Shown: piece after piece, positions 1 through 7,808 of the stretch
Layout: each line of letters opens with the position of its first letter
Position numbering within the stretch: position 1 is the first letter of the stretch
Origin: Flavobacteriales bacterium
GTDB lineage: Bacteria; Bacteroidota; Bacteroidia; Flavobacteriales_D; Crocinitomicaceae
Assembly (NCBI GenBank): GCA_947500755.1
Contig: CANMTO010000001.1
Span: 120,793 to 184,792 of the forward strand
Reading direction: 5' to 3'
Length of the DNA: 64,000 nucleotides
Program-made: the position numbers and the translations under genes
Notes under the pieces: generated by a model
Database searches by the model: none
What the model saw: the letters and a program-made list of their open reading frames with translations, nothing else
Told to the model about the DNA's origin: nothing

Positions 1-139
1 CGGAATGCTCATTCAGGGAATGGAGGCTACGTTTTTTATCTGTGAGAAGCCAATTACAGAGAATAACATTCCAGAAAATAACCGATCAGTGGCTACCTAC
101 GTTAGAGGATTGCTACGCTTTGATTCAGCGGCTTATTAG
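1..139 (+). CDS. C-terminal end of an unrecognised protein (partial, cut by left edge)
   Basis: An open frame runs from the left edge (first whole codon at base 2) to a TAG at 137-139, giving the last 45 residues of a protein that starts outside the window. The end reads ...ATYVRGLLRFDSAAY. I do not recognise the family. The stop overlaps the stop of the convergent PorP/SprF gene by 4 nt. Gene density and the open frame support it being real, but with so few residues this is only a moderate call. Confidence 0.5.
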   Translation, partial: GMLIQGMEATFFICEKPITENNIPENNRSVATYVRGLLRFDSAAY

Positions 140-1101
140 AACGAAGGACAGCTAATTTTTCTAAAGTTCTTCGGTTTCTTTTTACATGCAAAGTTAAATC
201 CTAAGGAAACTTCATGGGAACCACCAGAAACTCCGTTGCCAAGTTTTGATACCGTTATATCGTAAGAATATCCTACCTTAAATTTAGGGGTTGAAATGCC
301 TAAGCATAAAATAAATGCATCTCGATTTCTATACCAAACACCGGCCGTAAAGTTTTCATATTTGATGTATGTACCAATGTTTAACTCTTGAAAGCCGTTT
401 TGGTATTGATAGATGATATTTGGCATGATGGAGGTTGAGTTAGAAAATTTGTTTCTACCCAATTTTATGTTCGCCCCGGCATGTCCTGTAAATCGCATGG
501 GAAGTTTACTTGTTCCTAAAATCATTGATTCATCTGGAGTATTCAAGTGGTGAATCGCACCACCGAAGTAAAAAATATCCGTGTAACCTACGAAACCAGC
601 AGAAGCATCAAAATAACCCCGTCTTCCATTTCCGCGAGGAACATCTCCCGTTTGATAAATGAACCCACGACGTGGATCAATCATGTCGCCAAACGTTAAT
701 TTACTCCAATCTAAGTATTTTTGATAATAGGCTGCTCTTGCTCCAAACATCATCGAAAACTTACGGTTTACACGCAGGTTGTAGGAATAGATGGCACCTA
801 CCATCGTTGTGGAAATCGTTCCACGTCCTTGCTGGTCATGCGTCGCAATAAACCCAAGTCCACCAGAGATGCTTTTAACATAGCTGTCGTAAGCCAAACT
901 GTAGGTTATGTAGTTACCGGTTAGCTGCGGCCATTCATTTCTGTAGTTCATGGAAACACGCGGACATCCAGTTGAACCTGCAAGGGCAGGATTCAAATAA
1001 ATCGGGTTCGAATAGAACTGAGTAAAGGTTGGATCTTGCGCCATAACGTCCACAGAAACAACAGAAAGCAAGGCCAAAAAGATGATTTTTTTCATGTTCA
1101 T
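136..1101 (-). CDS. PorP/SprF family type IX secretion system membrane protein
   Basis: The protein has 321 residues with a Sec signal peptide ending in VMAQ, then the family hallmark DPTFTQFYSNPIYLNPALAGS, followed by alternating beta-strand-like segments of an outer membrane barrel. The C-terminus (GSHEVSLGFNF, then ISCPSF) is also typical. PorP/SprF proteins are outer membrane partners of the T9SS and of gliding adhesins such as SprB. The start is either the ATG at 1101 or the one at 1095 (MNM). The gene follows the anti-sigma/PorP fusion by only 2 nt, yet a perfect TATATTTG element lies in the last codons of that upstream gene, so it may also have its own promoter. Family assignment is firm; the partner protein is unknown. 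Confidence 0.93.
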   Translation of the reverse strand: MNMKKIIFLALLSVVSVDVMAQDPTFTQFYSNPIYLNPALAGSTGCPRVSMNYRNEWPQLTGNYITYSLAYDSYVKSISGGLGFIATHDQQGRGTISTTMVGAIYSYNLRVNRKFSMMFGARAAYYQKYLDWSKLTFGDMIDPRRGFIYQTGDVPRGNGRRGYFDASAGFVGYTDIFYFGGAIHHLNTPDESMILGTSKLPMRFTGHAGANIKLGRNKFSNSTSIMPNIIYQYQNGFQELNIGTYIKYENFTAGVWYRNRDAFILCLGISTPKFKVGYSYDITVSKLGNGVSGGSHEVSLGFNFACKKKPKNFRKISCPSF

Positions 1102-1103
1102 AG

Positions 1104-2765
1104 TTACAAATATAAATAACGTCTTGTTTTTCGACTAATATTAGTATTAAATCTTACGACTAATTGATGCATAAATTGCGGTTCAATGCTTGTTAATGGC
1201 TTTGTTTTAAAGCTTTGCGCCATTATTGAAAAGTTTTTTGATTGGTATCCTAATAATGCCCCAACTGAGGAATTTGAGCCATAATTACCCCCAAGTACCA
1301 GATTACCGAGTTGAAGACTTGCCCCAAGTTGGGTGAATTGCGCGCCTTGAACGATGGAATGAGAAAGCATAGGGGAAAACATGATTTTACCTTTTTTCGC
1401 AGAAAAATCTGTTCCAATGTAAAGGTTGGTTTGTTGCTGCGATCTGTCGATGGTATCAAATTTATTCGTGTGGATGTTGTCCTGATGCCTAAGGATGTTT
1501 TGAGTGTTCATCCCAACAAAAATAGGTCCTAAATTCATGTTTACGCCAGCATTTAAATCTCGGTAATACAAGGCGTTTCCAATGGGTTTATTCAGGTCAT
1601 AATTGAATTGCTGTAATTGATTGCTGTGGTATTCAAAGGTAGAATGATTGATGGCTTTTGATGAATTAATTGATTTCTGACCCACTACATACGAAATTGA
1701 AGGCTCAATCAATATGAATCTACCAAGTGCTACTTTCGGCGAATAAATCAATCGTACATTCCAATCTTGAATGGTATTATTCCCGAAATCCGAGTAGTTT
1801 GCAAGAACTCCGAATCCGCTTCGTAGATTTCTGGAATATCCATCAACCGAAATTTGTTGACTAAGTTTTTGGTTTCCTGTACCAATCCAGCGTGCAGTGC
1901 TCATGGTTTGAAAACGGGTTTGCGATCGATTGCCTACAAATGCCTCAGCAATGTCTAGATGACTTTTTTCCTGTATTACAAAAACACGGTCTTTAAGCGT
2001 AGCGCTGCTAGTTTCTTTTCTGAGATACTTCCCTAAGAGGGAGTTTTTACTTAGATGCAAAGAAGGAAGGGTAATTTTACTTCTTCGTTTAATCTCCTGC
2101 TTGGATGTGGTTTCTTGAACCCCAAGAATCTGGGTATTAGTATGAATGATTAAATTCGATTTAGGGATGTTTAGTCCAATGCTTTCGATGCGATTCAATG
2201 TTAAAGGATCCTTTGCCAACAAGGCAAAACCTTGATTCGGCTCCAAAAACGCTGGGTTTGAATTATAATTGTTCGAACGATGTAACTTTTTCGTCAAGGG
2301 ATTAGAATTTGGCCTGTATTGATGATTCGAAGAATTGGCTCGGGCATACGAACCATGTGAACTTTTGTTACGAGGCTGAATGGTTTGAACCATTCTGGGA
2401 AAATCCTTATTCGAAATGCGTTGTTTTTGAGCCTGTTTATTCGATGTAGCATTGAATGAATTACCAAGATATACAAAACTGAAAATCAACATGACGGTGG
2501 TTGTAGCGGAAAGCAACCAGAAACCAAGGCGACGTTTTTTGTCTTTTTCGGGTTCTTCCTTTACACCAAAATTGAAGGAAGAGACCATTTCTGAATCGAT
2601 GGGCGGAAAAGTTACTCGTGATTTTTCCCAAGCCTCTAAGTCTGCTTCGTATTCCGGATTGAGTAAAAGGAAAATCCGTAATTCTTGTTCCTTCGACTCA
2701 GAAAGATTACCTTCGATTAAATCGAATAGCCATTGATCAATATTTTCGTGGTTTGGAGTATTCAA
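1104..2765 (-). CDS. Anti-sigma-like domain fused through one TM helix to a PorP/SprF-like outer membrane barrel
   Basis: The protein has 553 residues and no signal peptide. Residues 1-60 (IDQWLFDLIEGNLSESKEQE, then FLLLNPEYEADLEAWEKS) resemble the N-terminal cytoplasmic domain of Bacteroidota anti-sigma factors. A basic stretch (KKRR) precedes one membrane helix at about 80-101. A long Asn/Ser-rich linker spans about 102-287. Residues 288-553 form a beta-rich region whose pattern (RWIGTGNQKLSQQISVDGYS, GFGVLANYSDFG, GALLGYQSKNFSIMAQSF) resembles the PorP/SprF barrel. The start overlaps the stop of the ECF sigma gene by 4 nt (ATGA), as expected for a sigma/anti-sigma pair. I infer an inner-membrane-anchored protein reaching into the outer membrane. 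The anti-sigma role rests on position and the N-terminal domain, and the barrel call on sequence pattern only. Confidence 0.7.
   Translation of the reverse strand: MNTPNHENIDQWLFDLIEGNLSESKEQELRIFLLLNPEYEADLEAWEKSRVTFPPIDSEMVSSFNFGVKEEPEKDKKRRLGFWLLSATTTVMLIFSFVYLGNSFNATSNKQAQKQRISNKDFPRMVQTIQPRNKSSHGSYARANSSNHQYRPNSNPLTKKLHRSNNYNSNPAFLEPNQGFALLAKDPLTLNRIESIGLNIPKSNLIIHTNTQILGVQETTSKQEIKRRSKITLPSLHLSKNSLLGKYLRKETSSATLKDRVFVIQEKSHLDIAEAFVGNRSQTRFQTMSTARWIGTGNQKLSQQISVDGYSRNLRSGFGVLANYSDFGNNTIQDWNVRLIYSPKVALGRFILIEPSISYVVGQKSINSSKAINHSTFEYHSNQLQQFNYDLNKPIGNALYYRDLNAGVNMNLGPIFVGMNTQNILRHQDNIHTNKFDTIDRSQQQTNLYIGTDFSAKKGKIMFSPMLSHSIVQGAQFTQLGASLQLGNLVLGGNYGSNSSVGALLGYQSKNFSIMAQSFKTKPLTSIEPQFMHQLVVRFNTNISRKTRRYLYL
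1107..1114 (-). promoter_or_regulatory. Candidate -7 promoter element of the PorP/SprF gene
   Basis: TATATTTG on the minus strand matches the Bacteroidota -7 consensus TAnnTTTG. It lies 5 nt before the first ATG of the PorP/SprF gene and inside the last codons and stop of the fusion gene. No clear -33 TTG element was found. Confidence 0.45.
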
Positions 2766-3250
2766 GCGAAATAATGAACGATTTTTAACTGATTCTTTAC
2801 CTTTCCCCTTGCGCGAAACAAGTACACTTTTACTTGAGACGGATTTAGATTCAGCATGTCTCCAATTTCTTCATAGGAGTAGCCCTCTAAATCACGCATC
2901 AACAAAATGCTCTTTTGCAAAGGGGGTAACATACCGACCGTTTGTTCAATGATTTCGTTACTTTCAAATTCAAAAGAATCCACTTGGGCGTTCCCTTGAA
3001 GATGGATAGATTGCATGTAGTCAATGCGCGCTCTTCGTTTAATGAAGTTCAACATCGCATGGTGGGTACATGTAAACAACCAACTTTTAACTTTATCATG
3101 ATCAATTCGATCGACATTCACCCAAAGTTTTACGAAAATATCTTGTACGATGTCTTTGGCATCCTCGGAGGATCCCATAAAATTCAGCGCAAACCGATAA
3201 AGGCTTACTTGATGCGCATGAACCACGTTCGTATAATCACTTTTCTTCAA
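2762..3250 (-). CDS. RNA polymerase sigma factor, ECF subfamily
   Basis: Region 2 is visible (YRFALNFMGSSEDAKDIVQD, IFVKLWVNVDR, VKSWLFTCTHHAMLNFIKRR) and so is the region 4 helix-turn-helix (LPPLQKSILLMRDLEGYSYE, EIGDMLNLNPSQVKVYLFRA). The frame extends up to a TTG at 3319, but that codon is part of a TATATTTG promoter element. I therefore prefer the in-frame TTG at 3250, giving 162 residues, normal for ECF factors; no ATG or GTG lies between. The non-ATG start is notable for a regulator. The gene is translationally coupled to the fusion protein downstream, its likely anti-sigma partner. The inferred target is at least its own unit, including the PorP/SprF gene. Confidence 0.9.
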   Translation of the reverse strand: MKKSDYTNVVHAHQVSLYRFALNFMGSSEDAKDIVQDIFVKLWVNVDRIDHDKVKSWLFTCTHHAMLNFIKRRARIDYMQSIHLQGNAQVDSFEFESNEIIEQTVGMLPPLQKSILLMRDLEGYSYEEIGDMLNLNPSQVKVYLFRARGKVKNQLKIVHYFA

Positions 3251-3316
3251 ACTTGCAGTTTCAGTTAAAACAATTCGCTTCAGGTAAAAGTTACAGGAAC
3301 GTAACCTTACCCTAAA

Positions 3317-3324
3317 CAAATATA
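3317..3324 (-). promoter_or_regulatory. Candidate -7 promoter element of the sigma operon
   Basis: TATATTTG on the minus strand is a perfect TAnnTTTG match, 66 nt upstream of the preferred TTG start at 3250. It makes the far-upstream TTG at 3319 an unlikely start. Confidence 0.5.
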
Positions 3325-3401
3325 AAAGAATATGAGTGGCTAGTACTTCCTATCGAATATAATGCTATCCTGCATGAATATTTTAAAGGGCTCAGCGAGT
3401 A

Positions 3402-4151
3402 TTAAAATCCAAAATTATCAAAGCCGTTTTGCATTAATCGCAAATATTGGTCTTTATCGAACATAAATAACTGGGAGGGCTTGTGAGGTACACCACTTTG
3501 CTTTTCTTTTAGTGACATCACAATATTCAGTTTTTGAATTTTTCGTCTGAAATTTCTCTTATCCAATGGTTTATCTAGTATTGACTCATACAGTTTATGG
3601 AGTTGACTTAACGTGAATTTCTCAGGCAACAAGTTAAAACCAATGGGACGGATTTTAATCATTTGCTTCAACCTCGATTTTGCAGCTTGTAAAATCTCAT
3701 AGTGGTCGAACGCTAATTCCTTGATTTCATTGATAGGAATCCACTCAGCGGATTTAGCGAATGATGAGGCTTGAGGTTGATAATCTTCCATTTTTACAAA
3801 GGAAAAATAAGCTATCGTAATTACACGTGCATCCGGTTGCGCTCGAATAGACTGCAGCCAAGATCGGTCTGATTCTTTGGAAATTCGCAGGGGATCACCG
3901 AAGGCACCTATTTGTTCAAGGTAAATATGCTGTAGTCCTGTTAATTCTTCTAGTACTCGATTTGCTGCTTGATCTAAGTGTTCATCGTCATAGATTAAAT
4001 TCCCAGGCAATGCCCGTTGAACACCATTTGCAAAATCTCGATTAATAACGAGTACATTGAGTTTGTCAAAATCAAAACCAAAAATTACGCAATCTACCGA
4101 AACATTTGGGTTCAGTTCAAGTGTCGTGTTTTTTTGGATTTCTTTTCTCAC
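3402..4151 (-). CDS. NrtR/AraR-type Nudix-domain transcriptional regulator
   Basis: The protein has 249 residues. Residues about 15-150 form a Nudix fold (VSVDCVIFGFDFDKLNVLVI; LPGNLIYDDEHLDQAANRVL then EELTGL). The Nudix box is degenerate: the REUxEE core reads RVLEEL, so two catalytic glutamates are not in register and hydrolysis is unlikely. Residues about 175-245 form a winged helix (FTLSQLHKLYESILDKPLDK, RNFRRKIQKLNI). This is the architecture of NrtR-like regulators, which in Bacteroides include the arabinose regulator AraR. The gene is divergent from the sugar kinase/amylase/maltose operon, so I infer that it senses a sugar or sugar phosphate and controls that operon. Confidence 0.87.
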   Translation of the reverse strand: MRKEIQKNTTLELNPNVSVDCVIFGFDFDKLNVLVINRDFANGVQRALPGNLIYDDEHLDQAANRVLEELTGLQHIYLEQIGAFGDPLRISKESDRSWLQSIRAQPDARVITIAYFSFVKMEDYQPQASSFAKSAEWIPINEIKELAFDHYEILQAAKSRLKQMIKIRPIGFNLLPEKFTLSQLHKLYESILDKPLDKRNFRRKIQKLNIVMSLKEKQSGVPHKPSQLFMFDKDQYLRLMQNGFDNFGF

Positions 4152-4166
4152 TTTTATCGGAATTTG

Positions 4167-4174
4167 TATATTTG
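4167..4174 (+). promoter_or_regulatory. Candidate -7 promoter element of the maltose/starch operon
   Basis: TATATTTG is a perfect TAnnTTTG match in the 69-bp divergent spacer, 46 nt before the ATG at 4221. It is the only such match in the spacer on the plus strand. Confidence 0.5.
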
Positions 4175-4199
4175 AAAGTGTTAAAATGACACATAGATC

Positions 4200-4220
4200 A
4201 AATTAACTTTATATTAATTT
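4200..4220. promoter_or_regulatory. Candidate operator: AT-rich inverted repeat
   Basis: AAATTAA at 4200-4206 and TTAATTT at 4214-4220 form a perfect 7-bp inverted repeat with a 7-nt spacer. It lies between the putative promoter and the first codon of the kinase gene, opposite the Nudix regulator. The sequence is AT-rich, so chance is possible. I do not know the operator consensus of this regulator. Confidence 0.25.
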
Positions 4221-5090
4221 ATGATTTTTATTGTAGAAAGCGGTTCAACCAAAAGCGATTGGGTATTAATAGATGACAAAAATAACCAAAGTTTTTATTC
4301 CACGATGGGCTTCAACCCGTATTTTCATTCTTCAGATTTAATCGAATCTGAGTTGAAAAAGAATTCACACATGATGATGGTGGAGTATGAAATCACGGAA
4401 GTATACTTTTATGGTGCGGGGTGCTCTAGCAATAAAATGAATGCAATTGTTGAAAACGGACTCCAAAGAGTGTTCATAAATGCAAAAATTCATGTAGACC
4501 ATGATTTAGTAGCCTGCGCGTATTCAACTTACCTTGGAAGGCCCGGAATTTCTTGCATTATTGGCACTGGTTCTAATTCATGCTATTTCGACGGAAATGA
4601 TGTTTCAGAAGTTGTACCTGCCTTAGGTTACATACTAGGAGATGAAGGAAGTGGTAGTTATTTTGGTAAAAAATTACTCGCTGCATATTTATATCATCAA
4701 TTGCCAGCACACCTCGCTGCAGATTTTGAGATAACCTATGGGATGGATAAAGATGCGATTATAGATAAGGTCTATCGCGAGCCAAATGCTAATGTGTTTA
4801 TCTCTTCATTTATGCCGTTCATCGCAAAGCATAGCGACGAACCGTATTTTCAGGCCATGATTGAGGCTGGATTTAAACATTTCATGGAGGTCCATGTGTG
4901 TTGTTATCCGAATTATAAAGAGGCGGATATTCACTTTGTTGGCAGTTTAGCAGGGATTTTCAGGTCAGCCTTGGATCGAGCAGCAGCGTCTTTGGGTATT
5001 TCTGTAACAAGCGTAATTCGTAAACCAGTAGAAGGATTAGTGAATTATCACCTTAAATACATTTTAAACGATAAAATTACACAAGCTTAA
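4221..5090 (+). CDS. BadF/BadG/BcrA/BcrD-type ATPase, N-acetylglucosamine kinase-like sugar kinase
   Basis: The 289-residue protein has an ASKHA fold. The phosphate-1 loop VESGSTKSDWVLID is at the N-terminus, FYGAGCSS marks the connect region, DHDLVACAYS follows, and GIGTGSNS-like (IIGTGSNSCYFDG) and GDEGSGSYFG motifs are present. Family members phosphorylate N-acetylglucosamine or related sugars in the cytoplasm. In this locus it could phosphorylate glucose released by the GH65 enzyme, but the substrate cannot be read from the sequence. It is the first gene of the operon. The amylase gene begins 1 nt after its stop. Confidence 0.85.
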   Translation: MIFIVESGSTKSDWVLIDDKNNQSFYSTMGFNPYFHSSDLIESELKKNSHMMMVEYEITEVYFYGAGCSSNKMNAIVENGLQRVFINAKIHVDHDLVACAYSTYLGRPGISCIIGTGSNSCYFDGNDVSEVVPALGYILGDEGSGSYFGKKLLAAYLYHQLPAHLAADFEITYGMDKDAIIDKVYREPNANVFISSFMPFIAKHSDEPYFQAMIEAGFKHFMEVHVCCYPNYKEADIHFVGSLAGIFRSALDRAAASLGISVTSVIRKPVEGLVNYHLKYILNDKITQA

Positions 5091-5091
5091 T

Positions 5092-6435
5092 ATGAAGTTC
5101 TATACTTTTTTTCTTGGTCTTGTACTTACCTGCAGTGTCCTTGCGCAATCAGCAACCGAAACAACCATAAATGACACGCCCACGCCAATCGCGTCTTCCG
5201 TTATTTATGAAGTAAATGTTCGACAATTTTCTACGGAAGGAACTTTTGTTGCGGTTCAGAAAGCTCTTCCAAGATTAAAAGCCATGGGAGTTGATGTTTT
5301 GTGGCTAATGCCGATTAATCCAATCGGAGTAAAAAATAGAAAAGGTAGCCTAGGAAGTTATTATGCTGTGCGCGATTATAAAGGGATTAACCCGGAGTTT
5401 GGTACGCTTTCTGATTTTAAATCCTTGGTTAATAGTGCGCACAATCAAGGGATGCGTTTAATTATCGACTGGGTTGCGAATCACTCTTCTCCAGACAATG
5501 TGTGGCTGGATCAAGGGCATAAAGATTGGTATACCTTAGACTCTACAGGAAATGTTCAGCCGACCATCGGTACCGATTGGTGGGATGTAGCAGACTTGAA
5601 TTACGATAATCAAGAAATGAGGAAAGAGATGATTTCTTCGATGAAATATTGGGTTCAAGAATGTGATATTGACGGCTTTCGCTGCGATGTTGCAGGTTGG
5701 GTTCCTATGGATTTTTGGATCCAGGCTAGAAAAGAGTTAGAAACAGTTAAGCCCTTATTTATGTTGGCTGAATCGGAAGGCGCTGATCAACATCAAGCCT
5801 TTGATATGACCTACGGGTGGGAATTTCACCACATCATGAATAAAATTGCTCAAGGTAAAGCTGAGCCTTCGGAAATTTTAAGTTACCTGGAAAAGGACAA
5901 GAGTTACCCTTCAAATGCCATTCGAATGTATTTTACATCAAATCATGACGAGAACTCTTGGAACGGCACCGAAATGGAACGTATGGGAGATGCTCGTTTC
6001 GTTATGGCCGTGTTGTCGTATGCTATGAATGGAATGCCCTTAATTTATAATGGACAAGAAACGTCATTAGATCGCCGCTTACTTTTCTTTGAAAAAGACC
6101 AAATAAATTGGGATAAAATGGACATGGAACGTTTCTATATCACACTAAATACCCTAAAGCAATATAATAAGTGCCTTGCTGCTGATCGGAATGAAACCTA
6201 CATGAACACCGAACTACTGAACGATGGAAAAGTCCTTGTTTTCAAGAAACTATCGAATGAGGTTCCGGATTCCGAGGTGGTTTTTTATTTAAACCTGTCC
6301 AAAGAAAAACAAGTAGTGAAAGGCTCTGCTGACTCAAAAGCCCAATGGATGAATGTGTTTACCGGAAAACGCTTTAAAAAAGCGAATAAGTCGGTTAAGC
6401 TTTCTCCGTGGGGTTACTTGGTAATAGAAAAATAG
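5092..6435 (+). CDS. Alpha-amylase family protein (GH13), predicted periplasmic
   Basis: The protein has 447 residues with a Sec signal peptide (cleavage near LAQS, residue 20) and no T9SS tail. The GH13 signatures are complete: DWVANHS (region I), GFRCDVAG with nucleophile Asp199, LAESEGAD with acid/base Glu227, and FTSNHDENSW with Asp286. The barrel ends with a short beta-domain (NLSKEKQVVKG). It should cleave alpha-1,4-glucans or maltodextrins, probably in the periplasm because the surface-sorting tail is missing. The MFS transporter gene starts 5 nt downstream. Confidence 0.92.
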   Translation: MKFYTFFLGLVLTCSVLAQSATETTINDTPTPIASSVIYEVNVRQFSTEGTFVAVQKALPRLKAMGVDVLWLMPINPIGVKNRKGSLGSYYAVRDYKGINPEFGTLSDFKSLVNSAHNQGMRLIIDWVANHSSPDNVWLDQGHKDWYTLDSTGNVQPTIGTDWWDVADLNYDNQEMRKEMISSMKYWVQECDIDGFRCDVAGWVPMDFWIQARKELETVKPLFMLAESEGADQHQAFDMTYGWEFHHIMNKIAQGKAEPSEILSYLEKDKSYPSNAIRMYFTSNHDENSWNGTEMERMGDARFVMAVLSYAMNGMPLIYNGQETSLDRRLLFFEKDQINWDKMDMERFYITLNTLKQYNKCLAADRNETYMNTELLNDGKVLVFKKLSNEVPDSEVVFYLNLSKEKQVVKGSADSKAQWMNVFTGKRFKKANKSVKLSPWGYLVIEK

Positions 6436-6440
6436 AATCC

Positions 6441-7808
6441 ATGGAACTATCTAAAAAACCAGCGCTAAGTTTTTGGCAAATCTGGAACATGAGTTTCGGA
6501 TTCATGGGAATCCAGTTTGGGTTTGCCTTACAAGGAGGGTATATGTCACGCATATTTCAAACCCTCGGCGCAACGCCCGATGAGATTCCTGGACTTTGGA
6601 TTGCAGCTCCCTTAACGGGATTAATTGTTCAGCCAATTATTGGATTTTTATCTGATCGCACGTGGTCCGTGCGTTTCGGTCGACGTAAACCCTACTTTTT
6701 AATTGGGGCAATTCTGAGTTCCTTTGCGTTGTTTTTTGTTCCTTATTCCTCTGAATTATGGATCGCGGCAGGTTTTCTTTGGGTGCTTGATGCATCGATA
6801 AACATCAGCATGGAACCCTTTCGTGCCTTAGTAGCTGATAAATTACCAGACAGTCAACGCTCGTATGGGTTTATTTTACAAACCTTGATTATAGGAATAG
6901 GGACGTGGGTTGCATCAAACTTACCCTGGATGGTAACGCAATTGGGTTTTCCTGAATCCGAAGACAAAACAGTGATTCCTGATAATGTTAAAGTAGCCTT
7001 TGGAATTGGTGCATTGGTGTTCTTGTTAAGTATTCTTTATACGGTTTTAACCACGAAAGAATATCCACCAGCGGATGAAGAACAGTTTAAGGCACAAAAG
7101 AAACAAGGGAATTTCATTAAAGACTTTTTGGATTCGGTTCGAACCATGTCGTCTACCATGTTGAAATTAGGGGTTGTTCAATTCTTCAGTTGGTTTGCGT
7201 TTTTCACCATGTGGAGTATGGCAACGCCCGCACTTACCGCACATGTGTATAACGCACCTGCACCCAATAAAACCGAGTTTAATCTGAACGTAGCGACGGA
7301 TAAATTCACCTTTGAAGCCATGAATGTGGCATATCAACACGCATCTGATTCGGTTGGTTCTAACATGGGAGTTTATGGTTTAACGTCTATGTTTTTCGCC
7401 TTGTTGTTAACGTTTTATTCAGCTAAACGAACTGTAAATCGCAAATGGATTCATTTAGGTTCATTGATTTTAGGCGGAATCGGGTTTATTTCAATGCGTT
7501 TTATACCAGATGCATCCTATTTATGGATTTGCTTTGCGTTGATTGGTTTTTCGTGGGGCAGTATTCTTTCCATGCCCTATGCCATGTTGTCGAGTTCAGT
7601 AGATGAAACCAAGATGGGGTTAATGATGGGCCTTTTCAATATGTTTATCGTCATTCCACAAATTGTTGCTGCGCTTGGCGGTGTAAATTTATTGTCAAAG
7701 GTGTTCGGCGATTCTCCCATTGCACCAATGCTTTTAGCCGGTGTTTCTCTAGTTATCGCTGGCTTATGTAATTTGTTAATCACTGATAAAACTGTTGCGC
7801 GTGGTTAG
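6441..7808 (+). CDS. MFS sugar transporter (maltose/sucrose:proton symporter type)
   Basis: This is a 455-residue, 12-TM-type protein of the major facilitator superfamily. The loop after TM2, FLSDRTWSVRFGRRKPYFLI, carries the RxGRRxxY-like signature of the glycoside-pentoside-hexuronide and SUC-type disaccharide carriers. I chose the ATG at 6441 (MELSKKPALSF) because the longer frame from 6408 overlaps the amylase and begins with unrelated residues. Its position between an amylase and a GH65 phosphorylase with pgmB is the usual Flavobacteria maltose arrangement, so maltose or maltodextrin import across the inner membrane is the best guess. Confidence 0.9.
   Translation: MELSKKPALSFWQIWNMSFGFMGIQFGFALQGGYMSRIFQTLGATPDEIPGLWIAAPLTGLIVQPIIGFLSDRTWSVRFGRRKPYFLIGAILSSFALFFVPYSSELWIAAGFLWVLDASINISMEPFRALVADKLPDSQRSYGFILQTLIIGIGTWVASNLPWMVTQLGFPESEDKTVIPDNVKVAFGIGALVFLLSILYTVLTTKEYPPADEEQFKAQKKQGNFIKDFLDSVRTMSSTMLKLGVVQFFSWFAFFTMWSMATPALTAHVYNAPAPNKTEFNLNVATDKFTFEAMNVAYQHASDSVGSNMGVYGLTSMFFALLLTFYSAKRTVNRKWIHLGSLILGGIGFISMRFIPDASYLWICFALIGFSWGSILSMPYAMLSSSVDETKMGLMMGLFNMFIVIPQIVAALGGVNLLSKVFGDSPIAPMLLAGVSLVIAGLCNLLITDKTVARG

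Noticed and set aside
3251..3319. Extension of the sigma factor to the TTG at 3319
   Set aside because: The codon is part of a perfect TATATTTG -7 element, and the extra residues are unlike ECF N-termini.
6408..6440. Longer start of the MFS transporter inside the amylase gene
   Set aside because: The first 11 residues have no family similarity, while MELSKK at 6441 begins right after the amylase stop.
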